A stretch of 64,000 nucleotides of DNA from Corynebacterium timonense. Lineage in GTDB: Bacteria > Actinomycetota > Actinomycetes > Mycobacteriales > Mycobacteriaceae. This document shows, piece by piece, positions 1 through 10,033 of the stretch; position 1 is the first letter of the stretch; every line of letters starts with the position of its first letter. The stretch lies in assembly GCF_900105305.1 (NCBI RefSeq), contig NZ_LT629765.1, positions 1,984,001 through 2,048,000 on the forward strand, written 5' to 3'. The translations under genes were made by a program, and so were the position numbers. A model generated the notes under the pieces. It ran no database searches, was not told the origin of the DNA, and saw nothing but the letters and a program-made list of their open reading frames with translations.

Positions 1-116
1 CTGGGATTTTGATTGTGCGTGAGCCCAGGGGCCATAGCAAAAACGAAAAGTAATAGAGCTGACGCAGCCAGGGAATAGATAGATCTCTCGGATGTTCGTG
101 TTCTCTATTCGTAAAT

Positions 117-147
117 AGGAAAGCCCAAGTTAACGCTGGGCTTTCCT
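117..147 (-). terminator. Hairpin downstream of the 36-aa membrane peptide
   Basis: A perfect 11-bp inverted repeat (AGGAAAGCCCA / TGGGCTTTCCT) with a 9-base loop begins 17 bases after the stop of the small leftward ORF at 164-274. A run of T is lacking, so it is an imperfect intrinsic terminator or a transcript-end stabiliser. The 116 bases to its left hold nothing I can support. Confidence 0.5.
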
Positions 148-163
148 GGGTAGGGGGAGTGGA

Positions 164-274
164 CTACGTCCGATCCCTCAATTTTCTTGACAGGCGAAGA
201 TACATCAGGGTGATCGTCAGAGAGTAGATCAGCAGAAAGAGCACGATGATCATCAGCCAGGATTCTTGTGTCAT
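164..274 (-). CDS. 36-aa single-span membrane peptide
   Basis: A short reading frame encodes 36 residues: a short polar N-terminus (MTQESW), one hydrophobic span at about residues 7-26 and a basic tail ending RKLRDRT, the topology of a small single-pass protein with its tail in the cytoplasm. An AAGGTAGG ribosome site lies just before the ATG and a hairpin follows the stop, so it looks like a genuine monocistronic gene. Small accessory subunits of transporters and oxidases have this shape, including the short subunits that accompany NSS-family amino-acid transporters, but no such partner lies within the window. I do not recognise the family. Confidence 0.55.
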   Translation of the reverse strand: MTQESWLMIIVLFLLIYSLTITLMYLRLSRKLRDRT

Positions 275-371
275 GGTTTCCTACCTTCGGTGTTTCAGCC
301 TGCTTATAGAGAAGGGCGCTGTGCGATCAACGATAGAACACCACCCCGCCAACCTGCTCGGGGAAGTTCAT

Positions 372-1379
372 CTAAATCTCCACGCCCACCCACACGGGCT
401 CGGGCACGAGGGTGACGCCGAAGCGCTTCTCGACGCCCCCTCGGACCTGCCGGGCCAACTCCACGATGTCGCCTGCGGTGGCGCCGCCCCGGTTCGTCAG
501 CGCCAGGGTGTGCTTGGTGCTCAGCCGAGCGGGCGCGGTCTCGCCAGGGTAGCCGCGGGGGAACCCGGCGCGCTCGATCAGCCACGCCGCCGAGAGCTTC
601 TCCCGCCCGTCCGACTGTGCGAAGCGCGGCATGCCCTCCTCGCCCACCTGCGCCTCGATGGCGTCGGCAAGCGCCGGGTCCACCACCGGGTTGGTGAAGA
701 AGGACCCGGCGGACCAGGTGTCGTGGTCGGCGGCGTCGAGCACCATCCCCTTCGCCCGGCGCGTGGCCAGGACGTTCTCCCGCGCCTCGGCCAGCGGCAG
801 GCGCTGCCCGCCGAGGTGGCGCAGCGGCCGCGACAGCTCCGTCGGCTCGAGCCGCAGCTCCAGCTCCAGCACGACGGCGCGGTGCGTGAACTTCAGGTTG
901 GAGTAGCGGTACGCCAGGTCCAGCGACTGCGCCGACACCCACTCGTCGGTGTTCGTCTCGCGGTTCCACAGACGAACCCGGGTGAGCACCTCGGAGATCT
1001 CCGCCCCGTAAGCCCCCACGTTCTGCACCGGGGTCGCACCCGCCGAGCCCGGGATTCCGGACAACGCCTCGATGCCTCCGAGGCCGCGCTCGACGGCGAA
1101 GGCGACGACGTCGTCCCACACGGTGCCTGCTCCGACGCGGAGGGTGTGGGCGTCGACAAGCTCGATGCCCGCGTTCTCGACGAGGACGGCCGTGACGTCG
1201 AGCTCCCCCTCGGCCACGAGGAGGTTCGAGCCCCCGCCGACGACGATCAGCGGCGCCGTCTCGGCGTCGAGACGCGCGACGGCGGAGGCGAGCTCGTCGG
1301 CGCTCGTGCAGCGGATCAGCGCGCGGGGCGTGCCGCCGACGCGCAGGGTCGTAAGGGAGGCGAAAGATGAATCAGACAC
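372..1379 (-). CDS. murB: UDP-N-acetylmuramate dehydrogenase MurB
   Basis: MurB reduces UDP-GlcNAc-enolpyruvate to UDP-MurNAc with NADPH, the second committed step of peptidoglycan synthesis, in the cytoplasm. The 335-residue product has the FAD-binding motif GGGSN at residues 48-52, the flavin loop SGIPGSAGATPVQNVGAYG in the first half, the RYSNLKF segment, the catalytic-serine motif SAGSFFTNPV, and a C-terminal EPVWVG with the conserved acid. The frame stays open far upstream, but homology starts at the GTG at 1379. That GTG lies 7 bases after TACCGT, fitting a leaderless transcript. The -10 box is shared with that of the divergent DUF2505 gene. Confidence 0.93.
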   Translation of the reverse strand: MSDSSFASLTTLRVGGTPRALIRCTSADELASAVARLDAETAPLIVVGGGSNLLVAEGELDVTAVLVENAGIELVDAHTLRVGAGTVWDDVVAFAVERGLGGIEALSGIPGSAGATPVQNVGAYGAEISEVLTRVRLWNRETNTDEWVSAQSLDLAYRYSNLKFTHRAVVLELELRLEPTELSRPLRHLGGQRLPLAEARENVLATRRAKGMVLDAADHDTWSAGSFFTNPVVDPALADAIEAQVGEEGMPRFAQSDGREKLSAAWLIERAGFPRGYPGETAPARLSTKHTLALTNRGGATAGDIVELARQVRGGVEKRFGVTLVPEPVWVGVEI

Positions 1380-1386
1380 GGCATCA

Positions 1387-1396
1387 ACGGTAGTCT
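1387..1396. promoter_or_regulatory. Overlapping divergent -10 boxes of murB and the DUF2505 gene
   Basis: On the plus strand TAGTCT (1391-1396) is followed after 7 bases by the ATG at 1404. On the minus strand TACCGT (1392-1387) is followed after 7 bases by the GTG at 1379. The two hexamers share the central TA pair, so polymerase can probably occupy only one promoter at a time. Both starts fit leaderless mRNAs. The -10 assignments rest on spacing and consensus alone. Confidence 0.55.
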
Positions 1397-1403
1397 GATG
1401 GGC

Positions 1404-1895
1404 ATGACTGCACACAGCGAAATCAACGTCACCGTCAACCACTCGGCGCAGAAAGTCCACCAGGCGTTTACGACGAAGGAATACTGGGAGTTCATCGCCG
1501 AGACGCTCTCTCCCGAGCCGGGCCAACTGGCCGACTTCACCGGCGACACCGCCACCCTGTACGAGATCCTCCCGCAGTCCATCCTGCCCGAGGCCGCGCA
1601 GGCCATGATTTCGCAGGACCTCAAGCTCAAGCGCGTGGTCACCATCGGCGCCCTCGAGGGCGAGACCGCCGAGCTGTCGTACACCGGTGACGTCAAGGGC
1701 ACCCCGGTTGATTTCTCCGGCACCATCGCCCTGTCCGGCGAGGGCGAGACCACCACCCTGGCCTACGACAATGAGGCGAAGGTGAGCATCCCCTTCATGG
1801 GCGCCGCGCTCGAACCGAAGGTCAGCGAGGCGCTCGAGGAGATCTTCGGCAACGAGGCGAAGCTCACCGAGCAGTGGATCACCGACAACCTCTAG
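1404..1895 (+). CDS. DUF2505 family protein
   Basis: The 163-residue product starts MTAHSEINVTVNHSAQ and matches the actinobacterial DUF2505 family, a START/SRPBCC-like fold predicted to form a hydrophobic ligand pocket. There is no signal peptide or membrane span, so it is probably cytoplasmic; its ligand is unknown. The second ATG (1404) is preferred over 1398 because it sits 7 bases after a TAGTCT -10 box. The neighbouring methyltransferase gene begins 15 bases after the stop and is probably co-transcribed. Confidence 0.8.
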   Translation: MTAHSEINVTVNHSAQKVHQAFTTKEYWEFIAETLSPEPGQLADFTGDTATLYEILPQSILPEAAQAMISQDLKLKRVVTIGALEGETAELSYTGDVKGTPVDFSGTIALSGEGETTTLAYDNEAKVSIPFMGAALEPKVSEALEEIFGNEAKLTEQWITDNL

Positions 1896-1910
1896 GGCTT
1901 CCCTGACCCG

Positions 1911-2726
1911 ATGGCCGACCACGCCCATAACCTGCGCGCGCAGTCCGGGCGCGGCCGGCCTTTTGGCGTGATCACCCGCGGTACGACCGGGGTGAACCGG
2001 CTGCGGCGCTCTGACCGGTGGACGCGCCACAACCCGGCGATCCAGTCGCTGCTGCGCTCCGTCGAGCGCCCGCTCGCGCTCGACGTCGGCTACGGGGCCT
2101 CGCACACCACCACCGTCGAGTGGGCCCGCTGGCTGCGTCAGATCAACCCGGGTGTCGAGGTCGTCGGCCTCGAGATCGACCCGGCCCGCGTGCTCGCCCC
2201 GCGCGAGGGAGTGCGCTTCCAGCTCGGCGGCTTCGAGCTCGCCGGCTACCGCCCCCACCTCGTGCGCGCCTTCAACGTGCTGCGCCAGTACGACGTCGCC
2301 GACGTCCCCGCCGTCTGGGAGTCCGTCGTTTCGCGGCTCGCCCCCGGCGGCTTCTTCGTCGAAGGCACCTGCGACGAGCTCGGCCGCCGCGCAGCGTGGG
2401 TGCTTCTCGACGCCACCGGCCCCCGCTCCCTCCACCTCTCCTGGGACCCCACCGACGTCGACGCCCCTTCCGACGTCGCCGAGCGCCTGCCCAAGGCGCT
2501 CATCCACCGCAACGTGCCCGGCGAGAAGATCCATGCCCTGCTCGCCGCCGCGGACGCTGCCTGGGCCCAGGCCGCCGGGTGGGCACCCCATGGCCCGCGC
2601 GTTCGGTGGGTCCACGCCCACGCCGCGCTCAAAGCCGCTGGGTGGCCCGTGCACCCGCTGCGCCGCAAGCTGCGCGACTGCACCTTGTCCATCGATTGGG
2701 CAGCCGTCGCGCCCGCCGTAAGATGA
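1911..2726 (+). CDS. Class I SAM-dependent methyltransferase-like protein
   Basis: A 271-residue protein with the glycine-rich SAM-binding strand ALDVGYGASHTTT near residue 58 and the acidic strand-2 end VVGLEIDPARV about 25 residues later, both hallmarks of the Rossmann methyltransferase fold. The downstream segment APGGFFVEGTCDE fits strand 5. The acceptor substrate cannot be inferred. No ribosome site is obvious, but the gene follows the DUF2505 stop closely, and its own stop overlaps the -10 box of the next gene. Confidence 0.72.
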   Translation: MADHAHNLRAQSGRGRPFGVITRGTTGVNRLRRSDRWTRHNPAIQSLLRSVERPLALDVGYGASHTTTVEWARWLRQINPGVEVVGLEIDPARVLAPREGVRFQLGGFELAGYRPHLVRAFNVLRQYDVADVPAVWESVVSRLAPGGFFVEGTCDELGRRAAWVLLDATGPRSLHLSWDPTDVDAPSDVAERLPKALIHRNVPGEKIHALLAAADAAWAQAAGWAPHGPRVRWVHAHAALKAAGWPVHPLRRKLRDCTLSIDWAAVAPAVR

Positions 2727-2731
2727 GACGC

Positions 2732-3565
2732 ATGAAGACCGCCTGGAAAGTCGTCATCGGTGTCCTCGCCGCCATTCTCATCATCGTGCTCCTCAGCGAG
2801 CTCGGACTGCGCGCTTTCATCTCCAACCAGATCCGCTCTGGCATCGCGGAAGAAAGCCCCGGCGCCATCGCCGCTGAAGACACCGAGGTGTCCCTGGGCT
2901 CACGCCCAATCCTCTTCGGCCTCGTGCGCGGCGTGGTCCCCCACGTGAGCATCGCCACCCCATCCACGCTCACCGCCACCGGGGACACCTACGCCGGGCA
3001 GCCCGCCGCAACCATTTCCCTGGACAACCTGCGCATCACGGGAGACAGCCAGGTCGCCGACCGGTTCTCCGTGACCACCGAGCTACCCGACGACTACGTG
3101 CGCGCCCTCCTCCAGGAGCAGCTCGCCTCCAACCTCGAGGGGACCATCGGCGGCTCCTTCCTCCAGGAACTCATCACCGTCTCCGCGGTGCGATCCAACC
3201 CCTCCGAGGGCACGTTCACCATCGATGTCAGCGGCAGCGCGGCCTCCGTCGACCTGCGCCCCACCGTCGTCGACGGCGCCCTCCAGATCGAAGCCGCCTC
3301 CACCTCGCTCTTCGGCTTCGAGCTTCCCGACATTGTCGCCGAAGGGCTGACCAACGCACTGCAGGACAACACGGGCGAGATCAACGCGGGCGCGATACGC
3401 ATCAGCGAGTTCACCGTCGTCGACGGCGGGCTGCGCGTCGTCGCCGAGGGCGAGGACGTCGACCTGTACAACCTGCCACACGCCGTGCCGACCCAGGACG
3501 GCCAGCATGAACCGGGGATGGAGACGAGCGTGGTGCCGACCCCGACCAGCGCCCGCGCAGCCTAA
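2732..3565 (+). CDS. LmeA-like DUF2993 phospholipid-binding protein
   Basis: The 277-residue product has an N-terminal hydrophobic anchor (residues about 5-25) followed by the DUF2993 domain with IRSGIAEESPG, a region rich in beta strands, and a low-complexity C-terminus (VVPTPTSARAA). In mycobacteria the DUF2993 protein LmeA binds phospholipids in the periplasm and influences lipomannan maturation, so an envelope role is inferred. ATG 2732 is chosen because TAAGAT (2719-2724) lies 7 bases before it, as for leaderless genes. Its stop codon overlaps the stop of the convergent DeoC-like gene. Confidence 0.72.
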   Translation: MKTAWKVVIGVLAAILIIVLLSELGLRAFISNQIRSGIAEESPGAIAAEDTEVSLGSRPILFGLVRGVVPHVSIATPSTLTATGDTYAGQPAATISLDNLRITGDSQVADRFSVTTELPDDYVRALLQEQLASNLEGTIGGSFLQELITVSAVRSNPSEGTFTIDVSGSAASVDLRPTVVDGALQIEAASTSLFGFELPDIVAEGLTNALQDNTGEINAGAIRISEFTVVDGGLRVVAEGEDVDLYNLPHAVPTQDGQHEPGMETSVVPTPTSARAA

Positions 3566-4125
3566 GCGCAGTCTCGTTGCTTTACACGCCCCGGGTACAC
3601 CCGGGCTGCCCCCGCCTCGAGGGCGGCGATGATGGAGTCGAGGTCGTCGGGGCCCCCGTACACAGCCACGGGAACAGCCGCGTCGGGGATGTCCATGTCC
3701 GCGGAGACCGCAAGAGCGTCCGCGCCCACCTGGTGCGCGGCCTGCACCGCCGCGGCGCTGGCGCCGGGGATCACGCCGAACAGGGTTCCCGGGGGAAGTG
3801 CTTGGCGCACCGCGATGACGTCGGCAAGCACCGCGGAATCCTCGGCGAGCTCGGCGTCGACAGCGAGCCAGACCTCGCTCGCCCCTGTCTCGGCGGAAAG
3901 CCTCGCCTCTGCCGCCTTGATCACGCTGTGGTGCCGGCCGGTGGGCCAGCCTATAACAGCGACGACCGGCACCCCGAGCCGTGCCGCGGCGGCGACGTGC
4001 GTCGGCTCGACCACCACGCCCGCGGCGCGGGGGGCGGGATCCACGGTGCCCACGGAGTGGACGGTGTCCACGCTAAAAGGCGGCCGGCCCCCAGCAGGCT
4101 CGTGCCTACCCGGGTGGCCAGCCAC
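3562..4125 (-). CDS. Deoxyribose-phosphate aldolase-like (DeoC family), 5' end frameshifted
   Basis: The intact frame from a GTG at 4125 gives 187 residues with DeoC-type segments VVVEPTHV, VVAVIGWPTGRHHSVIKAAEARL and a C-terminal phosphate-site-like AGAARVYPG. The family barrel begins earlier. The missing piece (VDDLEWLATRVGTSLLG) lies in another frame from a GTG at 4139, directly after the DUF2516 stop. Adding one G to a GGGGG run near 4090 joins the two into a continuous protein. The barrel lysine expected for Schiff-base chemistry is not obvious, and ADALAVSADMDI replaces the usual KTSTG region, so aldolase activity is doubtful. Confidence 0.6.
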   Translation of the reverse strand: MAGHPGRHEPAGGRPPFSVDTVHSVGTVDPAPRAAGVVVEPTHVAAAARLGVPVVAVIGWPTGRHHSVIKAAEARLSAETGASEVWLAVDAELAEDSAVLADVIAVRQALPPGTLFGVIPGASAAAVQAAHQVGADALAVSADMDIPDAAVPVAVYGGPDDLDSIIAALEAGAARVYPGRVKQRDCA

Positions 4126-4144
4126 TCGAGGTCGTCCACTGCTC

Positions 4145-4462
4145 CTACCAGCCGTAGTTGCCGCGGAGGATGTTGTTCAGCTGCGGCCTGACGTCGAAGA
4201 AGTAGACGCCGATGGCCACCGCCCCGAACCACGCGAGGAACGGGGCCTGCAGCAGGCACACCAAGCTCGACGCGGCGAGGATACCCACCCAGACCCATTT
4301 GCCCTTACGGTCGGCGGCATCGAAGGCGTCGTCGCGCGTCGCGGCGGCCGTGGCCGCGCCGACGACGCCGGCGATGCCCACGAGCAGGAAAAGTATCCCG
4401 CGCACAATCACGGGAAGCTGGAGGAGCCACTCAACGGGCCCGAACGCGCCAAATCCAAACAA
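4145..4462 (-). CDS. DUF2516 membrane protein
   Basis: A 105-residue actinobacterial membrane protein with about three hydrophobic segments (residues 12-40, 56-72 and 74-90) and a charged loop DAADRKGK, ending QLNNILRGNYGW. This pattern is the DUF2516 family, whose function is unknown. It reads in the same direction as the coiled-coil protein upstream and the DeoC-like gene downstream; the latter's start follows within 6 bases of the stop, suggesting translational coupling. Confidence 0.8.
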   Translation of the reverse strand: MFGFGAFGPVEWLLQLPVIVRGILFLLVGIAGVVGAATAAATRDDAFDAADRKGKWVWVGILAASSLVCLLQAPFLAWFGAVAIGVYFFDVRPQLNNILRGNYGW

Positions 4463-4495
4463 GCTGCGGTCTTTCTTTCTGGCGCGGGGCGGTGC

Positions 4496-5317
4496 TTACT
4501 CTCCCGCGCGCTGGTTGGTGGTGTGGTCAGTGTCAGTGTCGGTGTCGGTAGACGGTGTGGTCTCGTCGACAACTTCGCCCTCAACAATATCGTCGTCGGC
4601 GGCGCCCGCGTCACCCTGGTCGCCCTCGCCCCTGTCGAACTGGTCGCTGACCTTAGCGATGAGCGCATCGAGGCGGCTGCGCATCTCGTTGACCGCGCCC
4701 TCCGCGTCGACGTCGGACTCGTCGGCGCGGTTGCGCACGTCCTTCACCGCCTGGTTAAAGGTCTCGCGCACCTCCGCGACCGCGTCCTTGAATGCGGCCT
4801 TGGCGTCCTCTGTCTGCGGCGACTTCACCGTGGCGTCGCCCGCGCGCGACGCCGACCCGGCGTAATCGCGGAAGATGTCCTCGGCGTCCGACGCGAAGGA
4901 CGTCGCCGCTGCGCGGAAGTCACGGTCGTTCTCCGAGGAGTTGAACGCAGAGCGCGCGTTGTCCACAGCCGCCTTCAGCCGCTCACCGATGCCCTCGGAG
5001 CTGTCGACGCCATCGTCCTTGGCGTGCGCTCCCTGCGGGGCGTCAGACTCCCGATCCGCGCGGAACGTGTCCACAAAGTGGCTGGCCACGTTGCCCAGGG
5101 CAGAGCCCGCGAGCAGCCACGCCTCGCCGGCGCTCTTCAGGTTATCCATCAGCGAACCCGTGGTGTCCGAGCCGTTGTCTTCTGCGTTCGAATCCTTTAC
5201 GGCGGCGTCGGGCGCGCTGTCCCCCGCCTCGCCGCGGACCTCTGCCTTGGGCGCGTTCGGGTCATCCTTGTCGAAGTTACCGGTGACATCGTTGTGCGGG
5301 GTGTAATCAGAGGCCAT
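4496..5317 (-). CDS. Acidic coiled-coil protein of a corynebacterial family
   Basis: A 273-residue, strongly acidic protein without a signal peptide. The N-terminus is disordered (MASDYTPHNDVTGNF), the middle (about residues 100-235) is alanine-rich amphipathic helix such as AAFKDAVAEVRETFNQA, and the tail is a run of Asp/Thr (STDTDTDTD). It resembles the Corynebacterium family sometimes named after CGLAU_01105; no function is known. An AAGGGAG ribosome site precedes the ATG. The repetitive acidic tail is the likeliest place for length variation between strains. Confidence 0.7.
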   Translation of the reverse strand: MASDYTPHNDVTGNFDKDDPNAPKAEVRGEAGDSAPDAAVKDSNAEDNGSDTTGSLMDNLKSAGEAWLLAGSALGNVASHFVDTFRADRESDAPQGAHAKDDGVDSSEGIGERLKAAVDNARSAFNSSENDRDFRAAATSFASDAEDIFRDYAGSASRAGDATVKSPQTEDAKAAFKDAVAEVRETFNQAVKDVRNRADESDVDAEGAVNEMRSRLDALIAKVSDQFDRGEGDQGDAGAADDDIVEGEVVDETTPSTDTDTDTDHTTNQRAGE

Positions 5318-5356
5318 CGGAGGCTCCCTTCGTTGCGTGGGTGAGCATGGCGGTTG

Positions 5357-6640
5357 TTAGAAGAAAAGTATCTGGTAGCAAGTGTAGATAGCTAAACCCG
5401 CGAGCGCACCAACAACCGTGCCGTTGATGCGGATGAACTGCAGGTCCTTGCCCACCATGAGCTCAATCTTCTCGCTCGCTTCCTCCCCGTCCCAACGCTC
5501 GATCGTCTCCGAGATGATCCCTACGATCTCCCCGGCCCCGTTCTCGGCAACAAACCGGGTCACCCGCTCTAGGGCGCGCGCCGCCGACGCGCGCACCTCG
5601 GGGTCGGTGACGAGCTTGTCGCCCCACTCCCGACACAGGCCCGCGATTCTGCGCCGCAGCGCCGAGTCGGGGTCCGCCGCGGCGTCGACGAGCGAGGCGG
5701 ACGCCTGCTCCCACACCCCGCCGGATATCGAGGCCAACGCGTCGGAGTTCAGGACGTCGCCCTTCAGCCCCTCTACGCGCGAGATCATCTCCGGGTCGTG
5801 CTGCAGGTCGTAGGCGAACTGCGAGATCTGCCGGCGGATGGCGCGCCGCGCCTCGTGGTGTGGGTCCTCGTCGACGTCCGCCATGAAGCTGACGAGCTCG
5901 CGGTAGACCTTCTCGCCCACAAGCTCCTTCGCAAAGCGGGGTGCCCACCGGGGCATGCGCTCGTCGATCATCGCCACGATGCTGTCTTCCATCTCGTGTA
6001 CTTTTCGACGCCCCCACGCCACCATGTCGTCGACAAGCGGCTCGAGCTTGCCGTCCGCGATGAGGCCGTCGAGCGCGCGGCCGAGCGGCGGGCCCCACGC
6101 GGGGCGGCTGGCGCGCTCGATGACCTGGTTCTGAATGAGACGCTGCGCCTCGTCGGGGTCGATGCTCGTCACCGCCCGCTCGATGAAGCTGCCGACGCGC
6201 GCGGAGACAAACTCCGCATTGTCCGGCTCGCGCAACCATTGCCCAGCGCGGCGCGGCACGTCCGCGGCCGTCACCTTCGCCGTGATCGTCTGGGCGTTGA
6301 GGAAGTTCTCGCTGACGAAGGAGCTGAGCGCGCCCGCCACCTGGTCCTTCTTCCGCGGGATGAGCGCGGTGTGCGGAATCGGCAGGCCCATCGGGCGGCG
6401 GAACAGCGCGGTGACCGCGAACCAGTCCGCGAGCCCGCCGACCATGCCGGCCTCGGCGGCGGCGCGTACGTAGCCCACCCACGCGCCGGCGTCGCCGCGC
6501 GACTGCAGCCACGAGCAGGTGAGGAAGATGGCGGCCATGACGACCAGCAGCCCGGTGACGGAAAACTTGTAGCGCCGCAGGGTGGTACGACGCTGTTCTT
6601 CGTCCCCCGGGGTGGGCAGCGCGAAAGCGTGAGAAGACAT
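5357..6640 (-). CDS. DUF445 family membrane protein
   Basis: A 427-residue protein with membrane segments near residues 28-46 and at the C-terminus (VVGALAGLAIYTCYQILFF). Between them is the DUF445 signature: ADWFAVTALFRRPMGLPIPHTALIP followed by long amphipathic helices. The family is widespread in bacteria and poorly understood; a role at the envelope is inferred from the two anchors only. It reads codirectionally with the acidic coiled-coil gene 39 bases downstream. Confidence 0.85.
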   Translation of the reverse strand: MSSHAFALPTPGDEEQRRTTLRRYKFSVTGLLVVMAAIFLTCSWLQSRGDAGAWVGYVRAAAEAGMVGGLADWFAVTALFRRPMGLPIPHTALIPRKKDQVAGALSSFVSENFLNAQTITAKVTAADVPRRAGQWLREPDNAEFVSARVGSFIERAVTSIDPDEAQRLIQNQVIERASRPAWGPPLGRALDGLIADGKLEPLVDDMVAWGRRKVHEMEDSIVAMIDERMPRWAPRFAKELVGEKVYRELVSFMADVDEDPHHEARRAIRRQISQFAYDLQHDPEMISRVEGLKGDVLNSDALASISGGVWEQASASLVDAAADPDSALRRRIAGLCREWGDKLVTDPEVRASAARALERVTRFVAENGAGEIVGIISETIERWDGEEASEKIELMVGKDLQFIRINGTVVGALAGLAIYTCYQILFF

Positions 6641-6669
6641 GACCCGATTAAAGCAGGCCCCACCGACAC

Positions 6670-6699
6670 AAGGACCCCCGCCACAAGGCGAGGGCCCTT
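6670..6699 (-). terminator. GC-rich hairpin after the small membrane protein gene
   Basis: A 13-bp stem with two mismatches (AAGGACCCCCGCC against GGCGAGGGCCCTT) and a 4-base loop lies 22 bases beyond the stop of the leftward gene at 6721-7092. No T-run follows, so it is only a candidate terminator. Confidence 0.4.
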
Positions 6700-6720
6700 C
6701 AGCGAGGCGGGCGCGGCGCG

Positions 6721-7092
6721 CTAGTTCACGCGGCCGGTGCGCTCGCGGTACTCCCTGTAGCCCTTGCGGCCAGCGAAGATGAGCCCGAAGCCGATCACGA
6801 GTGTGATGGCTACCTCGCCGAGGCCGAGGATGAGCAGTTTCGTGCCGTAGTCAGCTTGCGTGCCGGTACCGTACAGGTGGGCGCCGACGCCCCACACGGC
6901 CAAACCGATGCCGAACAGCGCGGCGAGAATGAAGCCCATGCCCACCCACAGCTTGCGGGTGTGCAGCGAGGAGTGCGGCGCGCCCAGCGAGACTGGGTCG
7001 TAGCCCTCGATGTAGGAGTCCTCGATACGGGCCACATAGTCCGGGAAGGACTCGTTGCGGATGTCCGCCACGGATTGGTTGGAGTTAGCCAT
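6721..7092 (-). CDS. Two-span membrane protein downstream of sdhCAB
   Basis: A 123-residue protein: a hydrophilic N-terminus of about 45 residues, two membrane spans (about 50-72 and 84-106), and a basic tail KGYREYRERTGRVN. It has no recognised domain. A TATACT -10 box on the same strand (7145-7140) about 50 bases before the ATG and a GAAGGAA ribosome site suggest a separate promoter, so it may be transcribed independently of the succinate dehydrogenase operon that ends about 100 bases upstream. Confidence 0.65.
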   Translation of the reverse strand: MANSNQSVADIRNESFPDYVARIEDSYIEGYDPVSLGAPHSSLHTRKLWVGMGFILAALFGIGLAVWGVGAHLYGTGTQADYGTKLLILGLGEVAITLVIGFGLIFAGRKGYREYRERTGRVN

Positions 7093-7188
7093 GTCGCTCA
7101 GTTCCTTCGTTCGCCTCGGAAAAAGGGGTTCTCTGCCTCAGTATATGGCACCCCGTCAACGGCGCCCGGTCAGCGCCGCGTCGTTGTT

Positions 7189-7937
7189 TTAGTCGTCGCC
7201 GCCGCGGAACGCTGCGCGGGCGCGCTCGGCGTTGATGGCGCCCACCGCGTCGAGCGGGATGCCCGCCGGGCAGACGTCCGCGCACTCGCCGAACAGCGAG
7301 CAGTGGCCGAAGTTGGTCTCCAGCTCGTCGACCATCTGGCGCGCGCGCTTGCCGCGCTCCTGCTTGCCCAGCGGGAGCAGCTTGAGGTGCTTCAGCTTTG
7401 CGCCCGTGAACAGGTGCGCGGCACCGTTCGGGCAGGCCGCGACGCAGGCTCCGCAGCCAATGCAGGCGGCGTAGTCGAGCGCAAGCTCGGCGTCGTGGTG
7501 GTTGACGTGCAGCGTGTCGGCGTCGGGGGCGGTGCCAGCGGCGACGGAGACGTAACCGCCCTGCTGCATGACGCGGTCGAGCGCGGAGCGGTCCACCGCG
7601 AGGTCCTTGATCACCGGGAACGCACCGGAGCGGAACGGCTCGATGCGCAGGGTGTCGCCGTCCTTGTAGTTGTACAGACGCTGCAGGCAGGCCGTCGTGT
7701 TCTGGCCGGCGCCGTGCGGGCGGCCGTTGACGCTCACGCCGCAGGTGCCACAGATGCCTTCGCGGCAGTCGGAGGCGAAGGTGAAGGGCTCCTTGCCCTC
7801 CTCGACGTACTTATTGTTCACGTGGTCGAGCAGCTCCAGGATGGACATCTGCTCGACGGCGTCGTCGACCTGGACCGTCTCGTAGCTACCTTCAGCATCG
7901 GGTCCGGCCTGACGCCAGATCTCAAGTGTCAGTTTCA

Positions 7938-7938
<1 letters not shown>
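7189..7938 (-). CDS. sdhB: Succinate dehydrogenase iron-sulfur subunit SdhB
   Basis: SdhB passes electrons from the flavoprotein SdhA to menaquinone through iron-sulfur clusters. The 249-residue product starts MKLTLEIWRQAG. It has the N-terminal 2Fe-2S ferredoxin cysteines (CREGICGTCGVSVNGR, then a Cys further on in TTACLQ) and two C-terminal cluster motifs (CIGCGACVAACPNGA and CSLFGECADVCPAGI). The ATG overlaps the SdhA stop by one base, so translation is coupled. A longer upstream extension is open but lies inside sdhA and is rejected. Confidence 0.95.
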
Positions 7939-10010
<2,072 letters not shown>

Positions 10011-10033
10011 GTGAATGTTCTCCTAATCAGCCG

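Noticed and set aside
1..116. A leftward frame with a signal-peptide-like segment (SLAASALLLFVFAMAPG)
   Set aside because: No ATG, GTG or TTG start with a ribosome site precedes it; a stop lies upstream and the frame is cut by the window edge.
246..1370. Long plus-strand frame opposite murB
   Set aside because: Arg/Gly/Ala-rich composition of a GC-driven shadow; murB on the other strand explains the region.
1380..2654. A 760-codon open frame extending murB leftward through the DUF2505 and methyltransferase genes
   Set aside because: It is antisense to two good genes; MurB homology begins at the GTG at 1379. High GC keeps antisense frames open.
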